Origin: JACWAE01 sp963847595
GTDB lineage: Bacteria > Chloroflexota > Dehalococcoidia > SZUA-161
DNA: 64,000 nucleotides
Assembly: GCA_963847595.1 (NCBI GenBank)
Contig: CAWKAJ010000002.1
Coordinates: forward strand, 1,116,001 to 1,180,000
Reading direction: 5' to 3'
The notes under the pieces are model-generated. The model did not search any database, was not told where the DNA came from, and was given only the letters and a program-made list of their open reading frames with translations. Positions 8,263-17,450 of this stretch are shown here, piece by piece. Both the position numbers and the translations under genes were made by a program. Each line of letters begins with the position of its first letter. Position 1 is the stretch's first letter.

Positions 8263-10827
8263 TTATACTTCCTTCGCCTTGCGCTGGAGCTCGTAGAGCT
8301 TAGTGATAGCCTCCAGGGGGGTCATTGAGGATATGTCCAGCTTAATGATTTCGTCCGTTACCGGGGATTTCTGCCCGAATAGAGGAAGCTGCTCCCGGGA
8401 AGTCTTCTGCCTGGGACGAGGTTGAATTCCAGGCACAACCTTCACATCGCCATTACTCTCAAGCTCAGACAAGACCTCCTCGGCACGATGCACCACAGCT
8501 TTGGGAAGGCCTGCTAGCTGCGCCACATGGATGCCGTAGCTCTTGTCTGCGCCTCCGGGGATTATCTTGCGCAGGAAGACTACCTTGCCGCCTTCCTCAG
8601 ATACGGCGATATTGTAGTTCCTCACACGGGGCAGGAAGTTGGCCAGCTCCACCAGCTCATGATAGTGGGTAGCGAACAGCGTCTTAGCGCCGAGCCTGGG
8701 GTGGTTGTGGATGTACTCGGCCACAGCCTGGGCGATGGAAAGGCCATCATAGGTCGAGGTGCCGCGTCCGATTTCGTCCAGAATTATCAGCGACTTCGAG
8801 GTGGCGTTGTTGAGTATGTTGGCGGTCTCCACCATCTCAATCATAAACGTGGACTGGCCAGTGACGAGGTCATCCTGAAGCCCAACGCGGGTGAAGATGC
8901 GGTCCACCAGGCCGATGGTAGCAGAGTCAGCCGGAACGAAGCTGCCTATCTGGGCCAGGAGCACGATAAGCGCTACCTGACGGAGATAGGTGGACTTGCC
9001 CGACATGTTGGGGCCGGTGAGGATGATGAGCTGGGCGTCCTGATTGGAAAGATAGGTGTCGTTGGGGACGAAGCGTTCGTCTACAAGCGCGCGTTCCACG
9101 ACAGGGTGGCGTCCGTTGACAATCGTTATCGAGTCGTCAGCGGTCAGGCTGGGACAAACGTAGCCGTGTCTCACCGCCACTTCGGCGAAGGCGGAAAGAA
9201 CGTCTATCTGAGCCAGAGCAGCGGCGATGCCCAGGATGCGCTCTCCGCAATCCCCCACCTGGCGGCAGACCTGGCGGAAGATAGAGCTTTCCAGCTCTGC
9301 AATCCTGGTCTCAGCGGTAAGGATGAGCGATTCATATTCTTTAAGCTGCGGAGTGAAATAGCGCTCCGCCCCTGCCAGCGTCTGCTTGCGGATATAGTCC
9401 TGGGGCACTCGACTCAAGTGAGGAGAAGAGACCTCGATATAGTAGCCGAACACCCGATTGTAGCCCACTTTGAGCGACTTTATGCCGGTCCTGTCGCGCT
9501 CGGTGCGCTCCAGGTCGGCCAGATATTTGCGGGCATTCGATGACGCGGAGCGAAGCTCGTCCAGCTCACTGGAGAAGCCGCCCTTTATCACATTGCCTTC
9601 CCCCACCACAGGCGGAGGGTCATCAACGATGGCACCGGATATTAACGAGACCACATCTTCGCAGGGCTTGAGCTCGGAGGATAGCCACTCCAGGGCTGCA
9701 TCGGCGCTCAGTATCACCTTCAACTGAGGCAACTGCTCCAGGCTGCGGCGCAGCGAGACCAGCTCGCGCGGGGTGGCAATGCCTGCCCTCACGCGGTTGA
9801 TCAGCCGCTCCACGTCGCTGAGCTTGCTGAGCAGATTTATCACCTCGGCACGCTGTGGAGACTGAAACGAGGCCACAGCCTGCTGCCTGCGCTCAAGCTG
9901 CTTTATGTCGAGGAGAGGCTGTCCCAGCCATCTCTTGAGCAGTCGCCCGCCCATCGGCGTTTTGGTCAAATCAATGACGGAGAGCAGCGAGCCGGCGGTC
10001 AGCCCCAGGCGGCTGCTCTGAAATAGCTCGAGATTGCGGCGAGTCTGAGCGTCCAGGGTCATGAAGGACTCGGTGGAATAGGTGCTCAGGTTGTTTATCT
10101 GGCCCAGCGCACCCTTCTGGGTCTGCTCCAGGTAATGGATGATGGAGCCCGCCGCCCTGATCGCCAGCGGCAGTTGAGCGCAGCCGTAGCCTTCGAGAGT
10201 GGATGCCCCGAATGTGTTGAGCAATGTTTGTTGCGCCGTATCCAATTCGAACCACCGGTCGTCGAGCGGGGTCACCGGAAATGAGAGAGATATCGGAGGA
10301 GGCTGCGAGCTGCGAGGGAGGAGCAGCTCAGAGGGGCGGAGACGCTCCAATTCGAGCTGGGCTTTCTCAGCTGGAAGCTGAGTAGTGGCAAACTCGCTTG
10401 TCGTTATGTCAATATATGCTATCCCCACCTGTTCGCCTTCAGCGACCACAGAGGCGAGGTAGTTGTTCGCCCTGGTCTCGAGCAGGTTGGGCTCGGTCAC
10501 CGTGCCCGGGGTCACCACCCGCACCACCTCGCGCTCCACTATGCCGCGGCCGGGCTTGGGTTCGCTCATCTGCTCGCAGATAGCCACCTTGTAGCCCTTG
10601 TTGATGAGCTTGGACAGATAGTTGTCCAGGGCATGGTGGGGTATCCCGGCCATGGGGTAGCGCTGCCCTTTGCCCATCTCCCGGGAGGTGAGCGTAATCT
10701 CAAGCTCTCGGGAGACCAGTCTGGCGTCTTCGTCGAAGGTCTCGTAGAAATCGCCCAGGCGGAAGAAGACGATAGCCTGGGGATAGCTGCGTTTTATTTT
10801 GAGATACTGGCTTCGAACTGGTGTCAT
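8263..10827 (-). CDS. mutS: DNA mismatch repair protein MutS
   Basis: Full-length MutS (854 residues), the mismatch sensor of postreplicative repair. The mismatch-binding domain I starts at once, with GDFYE giving the Phe-X-Glu wedge (Phe27, Glu29). Connector, lever and clamp domains follow. The ATPase has the Walker A motif GPNMSGKST near residue 605, Walker B with LIILDEIGRGTSTYDG, and the H-loop FATHYHEL. The C-terminus keeps the short helix-turn-helix dimer segment (MTPLEAITKLYELQRKA). It is clearly complete. No mutL is visible next to it in the window. Confidence 0.97.
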   Translation of the reverse strand: MTPVRSQYLKIKRSYPQAIVFFRLGDFYETFDEDARLVSRELEITLTSREMGKGQRYPMAGIPHHALDNYLSKLINKGYKVAICEQMSEPKPGRGIVEREVVRVVTPGTVTEPNLLETRANNYLASVVAEGEQVGIAYIDITTSEFATTQLPAEKAQLELERLRPSELLLPRSSQPPPISLSFPVTPLDDRWFELDTAQQTLLNTFGASTLEGYGCAQLPLAIRAAGSIIHYLEQTQKGALGQINNLSTYSTESFMTLDAQTRRNLELFQSSRLGLTAGSLLSVIDLTKTPMGGRLLKRWLGQPLLDIKQLERRQQAVASFQSPQRAEVINLLSKLSDVERLINRVRAGIATPRELVSLRRSLEQLPQLKVILSADAALEWLSSELKPCEDVVSLISGAIVDDPPPVVGEGNVIKGGFSSELDELRSASSNARKYLADLERTERDRTGIKSLKVGYNRVFGYYIEVSSPHLSRVPQDYIRKQTLAGAERYFTPQLKEYESLILTAETRIAELESSIFRQVCRQVGDCGERILGIAAALAQIDVLSAFAEVAVRHGYVCPSLTADDSITIVNGRHPVVERALVDERFVPNDTYLSNQDAQLIILTGPNMSGKSTYLRQVALIVLLAQIGSFVPADSATIGLVDRIFTRVGLQDDLVTGQSTFMIEMVETANILNNATSKSLIILDEIGRGTSTYDGLSIAQAVAEYIHNHPRLGAKTLFATHYHELVELANFLPRVRNYNIAVSEEGGKVVFLRKIIPGGADKSYGIHVAQLAGLPKAVVHRAEEVLSELESNGDVKVVPGIQPRPRQKTSREQLPLFGQKSPVTDEIIKLDISSMTPLEAITKLYELQRKAKEV

Positions 10828-10935
10828 TATATAGTTCCATTTATGCCTGGGAGCAGGTGCTCCAGGCTACCCATTAAGAACAGCCCTATTTTACAGGAAT
10901 AGCGTTCACAAGGAAAGGCGCTAGTCTAGAAACAA

Positions 10936-10963
10936 GTAGGGGCACAGCGTGCTGTGCCCCTAC
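10936..10963. repeat. REP-like palindrome, copy 2
   Basis: GTAGGGGCACAGC and GCTGTGCCCCTAC are perfect 13-bp arms around GT. The sequence belongs to the same family as the palindrome at 27241. Confidence 0.8.
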
Positions 10964-11037
10964 ATAAATCCCCCTTACCCCCTTTGCAAAAGGGGGGATT
11001 AAGGAAATGCTGATAGCTGAAAACTGTAGACACCCAC

Positions 11038-11076
11038 GGGCAGAGCCCGTGGAACTCTGCCCTTCGGGTTATTAGA
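11038..11076. repeat. 39-bp hairpin repeat, left copy
   Basis: All 39 bases from GGGCAGAGCCCGTGGAACTC to ATTAGA are identical and in the same orientation at 19545-19583. The core is the hairpin GGGCAGAG/CTCTGCCC with a CCCGTGGAA loop. The two copies bracket the LuxR-pta-ackA block. Confidence 0.85.
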
Positions 11077-11382
11077 ATATCTTTCACAACCGCAGATAAT
11101 GGTTTTCGCCAATTTAACATAGTTGTTTTCTCTAAATCAGCCTCAATATGTATACAACTTTACCACTATATGGCAGGAGAGAACAGATCCTACAGCGCAG
11201 AAAGGAGGTGCAAGTACAAACGATACAACACCGAAGAGAATACAATCAGACCCTCAGGGAGCTACTTCGTCCCTCTGACAAGACCAAAGTGTTCGGTTCA
11301 AAAAGTGTCCCATATCGCTGATTGACAACATGCCCGTGCTTAGGTGTTGTGCCTTTAATGGAACTTGAGTAACAGTTTAAAG

Positions 11383-11412
11383 TTGACAAGTTTATTACTG
11401 AAAGGATAAACT
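11383..11412 (+). promoter_or_regulatory. Putative promoter of the first LuxR-like gene
   Basis: TTGACA (11383-11388), 18-bp spacer and TAAACT (11407-11412), 20 bp before the ATG. The -10 element is weak, which would suit a gene needing an activator. Confidence 0.4.
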
Positions 11413-11432
11413 TAAGCAGAGCGGGGCCCTCC

Positions 11433-12155
11433 ATGCGTTATACGCAGTTTACTGAGTTTAAACCCTCAAAACCACCCTTGACTGAGCAAGAGTGCAGATT
11501 GCTTATCCTATCTTGCCGTGGGCTGAGCAATCGGGAGATTGCCGAACAGGTAGCTTTGGCGGAGAGTACAGTTAAGCAATGCCTCCATCGGACGTTACGC
11601 AAACTCGATGCGTCCAACAAAGCCCAAGCCCTCATGATCTGTCTGAAGCAAGGGGTCATAAATCCTTTTGACATTTACCCTATGGAAATTTTAATTAATT
11701 GCTTGGTTCCACCTGTGCCTGAGAAGATAATCCTGACCCAAAGACAGCGACTAATACTTGCCCTCGTTGCCCAAGGACTTAACAATCAGGAGATTGCTGA
11801 AAGGTTGAATACATCTGTCAGTGCAATAAAGATATACTTGAGCCAGATTTTTAACAAATTAGAGGCACGCAATAGAAGGAAGGCAATCTGGCTTGCCATG
11901 TGGCAAGGTTTCTTGTATAACCTGGAATTCTTATCCCCTGAAGACGCTGTAGACATGATGACAGCCTCTGGGATACGAGATATTGAGCTGTATTTAGCAT
12001 TGATCGAACAAAAGCTGGGTGCGCTCGAACTGGATGAATTGCGGCAAGAGCCCTATGTCAGCAATCTTGAGAAACTGAAGACGTTCTGCAATCTGCTGCG
12101 GGAACGGCTTACTTACCTTCAGAGTAGTGCTAGGATGCTAGTCTCAGTTGGATAA
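11433..12155 (+). CDS. LuxR-like regulator with two HTH domains and no sensor
   Basis: A 240-residue protein with two LuxR/GerE-type helix-turn-helix domains. The first lies about residues 16-75 (LTEQECRLLILSCRGLSNRE... then VKQCLHRTLRKLDASNKAQA). The second lies about 98-157 (LTQRQRLILALVAQGLNNQE... then IKIYLSQIFNKLEARNRRKA). The last 80 residues look helical (SPEDAVDMMTASGIRDIELY) and match nothing I know. There is no receiver, PAS, autoinducer or ATPase domain. It may bind two half-sites with one polypeptide. A similar gene lies at 17831 at the other side of the acetate cluster, so the pair probably controls that block. Only a weak RBS is visible. Confidence 0.8.
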   Translation: MRYTQFTEFKPSKPPLTEQECRLLILSCRGLSNREIAEQVALAESTVKQCLHRTLRKLDASNKAQALMICLKQGVINPFDIYPMEILINCLVPPVPEKIILTQRQRLILALVAQGLNNQEIAERLNTSVSAIKIYLSQIFNKLEARNRRKAIWLAMWQGFLYNLEFLSPEDAVDMMTASGIRDIELYLALIEQKLGALELDELRQEPYVSNLEKLKTFCNLLRERLTYLQSSARMLVSVG

Positions 12156-12375
12156 TTAAGGCTTAGAGCTGCCTTTGCAACATTTATTTCAGCGTATGCT
12201 GCAGGCTAGGTCTACTGCCATCGCTTGAGTCTTTTTCTCCTATCTACCGTTTGCATACCTTTCATCACTCCCCCAGGTAAAAGATCCGAGAAACCCCTCA
12301 AAAAGGATACTTAAGTATATACATAAGAATACTTAAGTATATATATTTCTCCTTACTGATAGCTATAGAATTTAA

Positions 12376-12618
12376 ATGAAACAGATCGGCAAGGGAAAAG
12401 GTACTGCCGTCGTACACTGGGCTCTTACACAGGAGATGCTCCGCTGGCATACCCCGAAGCAGATCGAGGAGCGTGTGAAGGAATGTCTCAAAATCGGGGC
12501 ACCTGGGGGAAGGTATATTATGGGCACCGACTTGCCTGATGATGAGACACCAATGGAAAACTTCCTCGCGGCTAGGGAGGCGGTTCATAAATACGGAAAG
12601 TACCCGCTTAAGTTCTAG
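12376..12618 (+). pseudogene. C-terminal fragment of a uroporphyrinogen decarboxylase-family protein
   Basis: The 80 residues resemble only the end of URO-D/corrinoid methyltransferase-type proteins: a TPKQIEERVKECLKIGAPGG helix, the strand RYIMGTDLPDD and the final helix TPMENFLAAREAVHKYGKYPL. A complete member has about 340 residues, so the N-terminal barrel is absent. No good start or RBS is present and AT-rich inverted sequence lies in front. It is best read as a gene remnant left by a deletion inside the island. Confidence 0.7.
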
Positions 12619-12681
12619 GAGTAGGAATCTTGCCCAAAATCATATGCCAGGTAGTTTATTATGAAAATTAAAAATAGTGGG

Positions 12682-12773
12682 AAAGGAGTTCCAAATATGT
12701 TATTGAAAGGAAAACGCATAATTGTAACAGGGGGAGCTACCGGAATCGGGGAGGCCACTGTACTGGCATGTGC
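12682..12773 (+). pseudogene. Truncated copy of the SDR gene start
   Basis: These 92 bases match 18535-18626 with two differences and include the RBS, ATG and the first ~26 codons of the short-chain dehydrogenase (MLLKGKRIIVTGGATGIGEA). Identity ends abruptly after CATGTGC and unrelated sequence follows with early stops. It is a partial duplication, and it may still give the mRNA of the next gene a spurious start site. Confidence 0.85.
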
Positions 12774-12864
12774 CCTACAAGAATGCCATGATAGAGAGCT
12801 TTTTCAAGCATTAACAGCATTTCGATAAAAATGCTGATTTCTACAAAAATTTTTAGGAGGAGTT

Positions 12865-13893
12865 ATGAACAAGTACTCGGACATGAGGGGCATAGAGTGG
12901 CTCCACCCAAGTTTGGCGTCGGGAGAAATAGTAAGTATCGGTGTTTTAGTGGAAGATTTCCTTAAACCGATGTCTCCAGAGGAAGTCGTGGCGAAGCGGC
13001 AACAGGTAAACGAAATGATTACGTCCATGACACCTCAACCTGATCCCAAACTTTTAGCAAAAGTGGATATAGCTGAATATTCTGCTCCGGGACTCAAAGA
13101 GGAGGCTAGTGCCCCAAAAGTCAACCTCGTAGCTGTTTCTCCAAAGAAGCGCTCTTCCAAAAAACTCCCAGTCCTTTTCTCGGTGCATGGTGGAGCACTG
13201 TTCTTTATGAAAGCTGATCAGATGGTATTTCAGTTCATTTCTTTGGCCTTGGAATTGGATTGCGTAATCATTAGCCCGGATTACCGTTGTGCTCCCGAGA
13301 ACCAATATCCAGCGGCGGTCAACGATGTGCACTCTGCTCTGCTCTGGGTAGTGGATAATGCCAAGATGTTAGGCATCGATCCTTCTCGCATAGTAGCAGA
13401 AGGCGCCAGTTCAGGGGGGCACCTGGCTGCCGCTCTTACACATCGGCTCAAAGAGCGTGGTGGGCCGAATTTGTGCGCACAGGTATTGGAATTTCCGTGC
13501 CTTGACGATCGCATGGCAGTGCCGTCAAGTAACATTTTCCTTGAGAATGGTTGGATCCCGAGTATGGAACAGGGGATGTGGAGAGCGTGGCTGGGTGATA
13601 AATATGTGCGAGCGGATACTCCGCCCGATGCAGTGCCGGGCCATGCCAAGGATTTCCACGGACTTCCGCCCGCAATTATACACAGCGCTGAAAATGACCA
13701 TGGCCGTGATGATGCAATTAGTTATGCCTCACGTCTTCTGCAGGCGGGGGTATATTGCGACCTGCACATATGGGGAGGAGCGTATCATGCATTTAACCTC
13801 GCCGCAAATGATTCAGGGCTAGCTCGACGTTGCAATGATCTTCTAATCCTGCAGATGAAGGACGCCTTGAGCGGCAAACTGGTTCGCAAGTAG
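12865..13893 (+). CDS. Alpha/beta hydrolase, HSL-type esterase/lipase
   Basis: A 342-residue esterase of the hormone-sensitive-lipase group. The oxyanion motif is HGGALFF (about residue 108), the nucleophile elbow is GASSGG (Ser near 178), and the ending NDHGRDDAISYASRLLQAG...YHAFN supplies the acid and the histidine. It would hydrolyse short acyl esters in the cytoplasm. The start has a very strong site, AGGAGGAGTT, before the ATG. It precedes the ACP-pta-ackA set, and a role in releasing acyl groups in the same pathway is possible but not shown. Confidence 0.85.
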   Translation: MNKYSDMRGIEWLHPSLASGEIVSIGVLVEDFLKPMSPEEVVAKRQQVNEMITSMTPQPDPKLLAKVDIAEYSAPGLKEEASAPKVNLVAVSPKKRSSKKLPVLFSVHGGALFFMKADQMVFQFISLALELDCVIISPDYRCAPENQYPAAVNDVHSALLWVVDNAKMLGIDPSRIVAEGASSGGHLAAALTHRLKERGGPNLCAQVLEFPCLDDRMAVPSSNIFLENGWIPSMEQGMWRAWLGDKYVRADTPPDAVPGHAKDFHGLPPAIIHSAENDHGRDDAISYASRLLQAGVYCDLHIWGGAYHAFNLAANDSGLARRCNDLLILQMKDALSGKLVRK

Positions 13894-14077
13894 TTTTATA
13901 GAATTTCAGAAAAGTATTCAACAGGTACGGCGTAGAAAATGGCGAGCCTGATATTGGCATGTGAAGTAAGAGTGAAATGCTAGGAGGGGAAGAATAGTAT
14001 ATCAGTTATTTATTATGCAGAGGCACTGGTGTCCGGCAATACCGGCAATATAGAAGAAAGCTGAAGGAGGAGAAACT

Positions 14078-14329
14078 TTGGAAAGGAAAGAAATAGAAAA
14101 AAAGGTTATCGAAGCAGCATCGATAGCTTTTAAGCGTCCGGTGAACGAGATCTCTCCCTCTACGTTGTTTGTAAAGGATCTTCATAGTAAATCGGTTAAT
14201 GCCATTAAAATGACCATAATACTCCAGGATCAATTTGGACTGCCGAAGATTCCGTTCGCACGTGTGGCAAAAAATCAAACAATTGCCGATGCTATCAATA
14301 TGGTAGAAGAATTACTGGCCGCCAAATAA
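14078..14329 (+). CDS. Acyl carrier protein, divergent
   Basis: An 83-residue acyl carrier protein. The attachment serine is kept in LHSKSVNAIKM, which aligns with the usual LGADSLDTVEL. The normal Asp before the serine is Lys, and Leu after it is Val. Helix II is therefore less acidic than usual, which should change which phosphopantetheinyl transferase and partner enzymes bind. The start is TTG with GGAGGAG ahead. The gene stands directly before pta and in the same cluster as its own acpS (17451). It is more likely a dedicated carrier than the fatty-acid ACP. Confidence 0.8.
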   Translation: MERKEIEKKVIEAASIAFKRPVNEISPSTLFVKDLHSKSVNAIKMTIILQDQFGLPKIPFARVAKNQTIADAINMVEELLAAK

Positions 14330-14410
14330 AAGTCATCAATGTAATAATGCATCATTACTATAGAATTCAGGTGGTTAGGTAAGTTCTGAATTCCAGGGAA
14401 GGAGATAATT

Positions 14411-15385
14411 ATGGATCTTATGAAAGTCCTTGAAGCAAAGGCTAAAGCCCGGTGCTGCAGGGTAGTGTACCCGGAAGCTGCAGATTCAAAAATTGTAGAG
14501 GCCGCCAGGATTGCACTTACACGTGGAATTGCCAAGCCAGTATTGCTGGGCTCGGCGGAAAATATCGCATCGTCTGGCATAGACCTGACCGGTATGGAAA
14601 TCATAAATCCTAAGACATCCGCCAAAGTACAACGGTATGCTGAAGCTTATGCTAAGAGCGAAAGTTTCCCGGTAAGCGCTATCACAAAGATGCTGGTTGA
14701 ACCACTTAATTATGGCGCTATGATGGTAAGGATGGGTGACGCTGATGCGATGGTAGCCGGGTTAACGCACACTACCGAGGAAGTAATATTGGCAAGCGAA
14801 ATGCTGGTTGGCATGCTTGAAGGCGTATCCACCCCATCCAGTTTTTTTATTATGCAAGTGCCAAACTGGGACGGTGGAGAAGAAGGTCTTATTGTATTCG
14901 CGGATTGCGCTGTCGTAACTAACCCCAGTGCACAGGAGCTTGCTGAAGTAGCCATTACGACTGCCTCAAGTGTCAAGGGACTACTTGGATGGGAACCGAG
15001 AGTTGCAATGCTCTCATTTTCAACAAAAGGCAGCGGGACACATCCAGACGTAGATAAGGTTGTTGAAGCTGTCCGCATAGCGAGGCAACAGGAGCCCCAA
15101 CTGCTCGTTGACGGAGAGATGCAGGGAGACAGCGCCCTCGTTCCCAGTGTTGCAGCGAAGAAAATCAAAGGCGAGACCAAGGTTGGAGGGAGAGCCAATA
15201 TTTTGATTTTCCCTGATCTCGATGCTGGTAATATTAGTTACAAGCTTGTACAACGTTTGGCGAAAGCGGCTGCATATGGTCCGGTGCTTCAGGGCTTTGC
15301 CAAGCCTGTAAGCGACCTGTCACGTGGCGCATCAGTGGATGATATTGTTGGGGTGACTATCATCGTTGGGGCACGCGCAAAATAG
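14411..15385 (+). CDS. pta: Phosphate acetyltransferase
   Basis: A 324-residue Pta of the short form, converting acetyl-CoA and phosphate to acetyl phosphate and CoA. Family features are VYPEAADSKIVEAA at the start, the PTA-domain stretch ADAMVAGLTHTTEEV, the phosphate/CoA site FADCAVVTNPSAQELAEVA, MLSFSTKGSGTHPDVDKV and the end GPVLQGFAKPVSDLSRGAS. It is complete. A strong GAAGGAGAT site precedes the ATG. Spacing to ackA is 57 bp and both genes run in one direction, the usual arrangement for making ATP and acetate from acetyl-CoA. Confidence 0.95.
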   Translation: MDLMKVLEAKAKARCCRVVYPEAADSKIVEAARIALTRGIAKPVLLGSAENIASSGIDLTGMEIINPKTSAKVQRYAEAYAKSESFPVSAITKMLVEPLNYGAMMVRMGDADAMVAGLTHTTEEVILASEMLVGMLEGVSTPSSFFIMQVPNWDGGEEGLIVFADCAVVTNPSAQELAEVAITTASSVKGLLGWEPRVAMLSFSTKGSGTHPDVDKVVEAVRIARQQEPQLLVDGEMQGDSALVPSVAAKKIKGETKVGGRANILIFPDLDAGNISYKLVQRLAKAAAYGPVLQGFAKPVSDLSRGASVDDIVGVTIIVGARAK

Positions 15386-15442
15386 ATTCGTATAGATTTG
15401 AAGAGCACTGGAGAAGTGGCAATTTAAGGAGAAACTATCATC

Positions 15443-16669
15443 ATGAAGATATTAGTTATTAATTGTGGCAGTTCATCAATAAAATATCTCCTTTTGGATG
15501 AGGAAGCTCGTATTCTGGCAAAAGGAATTGTTGCGCGCATTGGAGAAAAAAATTCTTATCTTAACTATCAAGGGCGGGGGGTGGACTTAAAAATACAGAT
15601 ACCAGTAAATTCTCATCGAGATGGATTTAATCTAATTGTGCAACACTTCCTCGACAAAAAACACGGGGTACTTGAAGACATTTCTGAGATTTTGGCAGTT
15701 GGGCATCGTACAGTTCACGGTGGGGATTTTTTTATAGAGTCTGTATTGATAGATAAGCATGTCATAGATAAATTGGAAGAATATGTTCCTCTGGCACCAC
15801 TTCATAATCCGGCGAACATCATTGGCATACGAGAGGCCATGCAAATCCTCCCAAATATTCCTCATGTGGCGGTTTTTGATACAGCGTTTCATCAAACAAT
15901 GCCGAAAAAATCTTATCTTTATGCAATTCCTTATAAGTATTACGTAACCAACAAAATTCGAAGATACGGATTTCACGGGACTTCCTTTCGTTTTGTCTGT
16001 CAAAAAACAGCAAGCCTCTTAGGGATATCTTTAGAAAGATTGAAAATGATCATCTGTCATTTGGGCAACGGGGTCTCGATTGCAGCAGTTAGCGGTGGGA
16101 AATCAATAGACACTAGCATGGGCTTTACCCCATTGGAAGGGTTGGTCATGGGTACAAGATGCGGCAATATTGATGCGGGTGTAATATTTTTTCTTCACAG
16201 GCAATTAGGACTATCCATAGACAGTATCGATAATCTTCTGAATAAGGAGAGCGGTTTGCTTGGCATATCAGGCGTCAGTAATGATCTAAGGGAAATTACT
16301 GAAAAGGCCAAACTGGGAGACGAACGATGTCAACTAGCACTCGAAATGTTTGCCTATTCTGTAAAGAAATATATTGGGGCGTATTCTGCAGCTTTAGGAG
16401 GGCTCGATGCGCTTGTTTTTACTGCGGGAATTGGAGAAAATTCCTCAATCATGCGAGCAATGATTTGTGAGGGTATGGAATTTTGGGGCATCGAATTGGA
16501 CGAGAAAAGAAATAAGGAAATAGTGGGCAAACAAGGAGCCATCAGCAAACCAGGATCAAAAATCAGTGTTCTTGTAGTACCTACTAACGAGGAGCACATG
16601 ATTGCTTTAGATACTGTCAGGGTGGCAGGATTGTCCTCAAACATTTCGTCAGGTATGTTTTCAAAATAG
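15443..16669 (+). CDS. ackA: Acetate kinase
   Basis: A complete 408-residue acetate kinase, transferring phosphate between acetyl phosphate and ADP. The first signature is MKILVINCGSSSIKY, and the catalytic and nucleotide motifs are HRTVHGG, FDTAFHQTMP, RYGFHGTSF, CHLGNGVSIAA and the C-terminal VFTAGIGENS. AAGGAGAAAC lies before the ATG. The coding sequence is clearly richer in A/T than the neighbouring nfn and nuo genes, in keeping with an imported block. Confidence 0.96.
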   Translation: MKILVINCGSSSIKYLLLDEEARILAKGIVARIGEKNSYLNYQGRGVDLKIQIPVNSHRDGFNLIVQHFLDKKHGVLEDISEILAVGHRTVHGGDFFIESVLIDKHVIDKLEEYVPLAPLHNPANIIGIREAMQILPNIPHVAVFDTAFHQTMPKKSYLYAIPYKYYVTNKIRRYGFHGTSFRFVCQKTASLLGISLERLKMIICHLGNGVSIAAVSGGKSIDTSMGFTPLEGLVMGTRCGNIDAGVIFFLHRQLGLSIDSIDNLLNKESGLLGISGVSNDLREITEKAKLGDERCQLALEMFAYSVKKYIGAYSAALGGLDALVFTAGIGENSSIMRAMICEGMEFWGIELDEKRNKEIVGKQGAISKPGSKISVLVVPTNEEHMIALDTVRVAGLSSNISSGMFSK

Positions 16670-16751
16670 CAATGACTGTAGAGCAATTAATCTACGATAC
16701 TTCATTTCGAGGGCATTAAGCACATTAGCCTAGAAAGTTGGCGGGTGTCTC

Positions 16752-17318
16752 GTGACAGACTTAAAACAAGCTAATCCAGGAGCCTTGGGGCTAGGTGGCT
16801 TCGCCCTGACCACCTTCCTCCTCAACATTGTGAATGCAGGCCTGATTTCCAAAGATAATCTGGGTATGGTTCTCCCGGTCGGTATCTTCTATGGAGGCCT
16901 GGCTCAGTTCTGTGCCGGTATGTGGGAATTCAAACGGGGGGATACTTTTGGTGCCACTTGCTTTTCGTCATTCGGCGCCTTCTGGATGGGTGTAGCGCTG
17001 ATGATAATTCTGGAAAACACAGGAGTGATATCGCCCGTGCCACGCGAGGGCATGGCGGTACTCTTCATCGCCTGGGGCATCTTCACCGCCTATGCCACGA
17101 TAGCATCGTTGAAAGTAAACAGGGCTGTGACGGCCATTTTCGTAACGCTGGTAATTCTTTTCTTCATGCTTGCAGCAGGCGAATGGAACGCTACAGTTCA
17201 CAAGATAGCAGGCTACGAAGGTATAGTCTGCGCGCTGATAGCCTGGTACACTGCAGCAGGGGTGCTTATCAACACGCTCTTCGGGAGAGAGGTACTGCCT
17301 CTAGGCGCAGCAAAATAG
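16752..17318 (+). CDS. Acetate transporter, GPR1/FUN34/SatP family
   Basis: A 188-residue six-helix membrane protein. The family signature NPxxLGLxGFxxTT is present as NPGALGLGGFALTTFLLN, and the second motif as FYGGLAQFCAGMWEFKRGDTFGATCFSSFGAFW. Members carry acetate and related monocarboxylates across the membrane with protons. The start is GTG at 16752. Its place right after ackA fits export of the acetate formed by Pta-AckA, or uptake when the pathway runs backwards. Confidence 0.9.
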   Translation: MTDLKQANPGALGLGGFALTTFLLNIVNAGLISKDNLGMVLPVGIFYGGLAQFCAGMWEFKRGDTFGATCFSSFGAFWMGVALMIILENTGVISPVPREGMAVLFIAWGIFTAYATIASLKVNRAVTAIFVTLVILFFMLAAGEWNATVHKIAGYEGIVCALIAWYTAAGVLINTLFGREVLPLGAAK

Positions 17319-17450
17319 CTGAATCTTGTAGTGTGTTGCAGAGTGCAATCTTAATTGCATTCTGCTCACACTGGATTAAACATGCTAAATGAACAGTTCA
17401 GGGGGTTATTTCCATATCATTGCATCAACTTAAACGTGTGTTAGTGTCAT

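Larger units (their letters stand above)
10828..11382. other. Intergenic region with repeats, no gene
   Basis: About 550 bp between the divergent mutS and LuxR-like genes. It holds a REP-like palindrome (10936-10963), a CCCCCTT/AAGGGGGG segment (about 10970-10998) and the first copy of the 39-bp hairpin repeat (11038-11076). Open frames here run through these repeats and look non-coding. The island described in the findings would begin here. Confidence 0.6.

Noticed and set aside
8527..9543. A 338-codon plus-strand frame inside mutS
   Set aside because: Antisense to conserved MutS ATPase sequence, no recognisable motif, no RBS.
10926..11120. Short minus-strand frame after mutS
   Set aside because: It consists of the palindrome, the C-run and the 39-bp repeat, so the product has no protein character.
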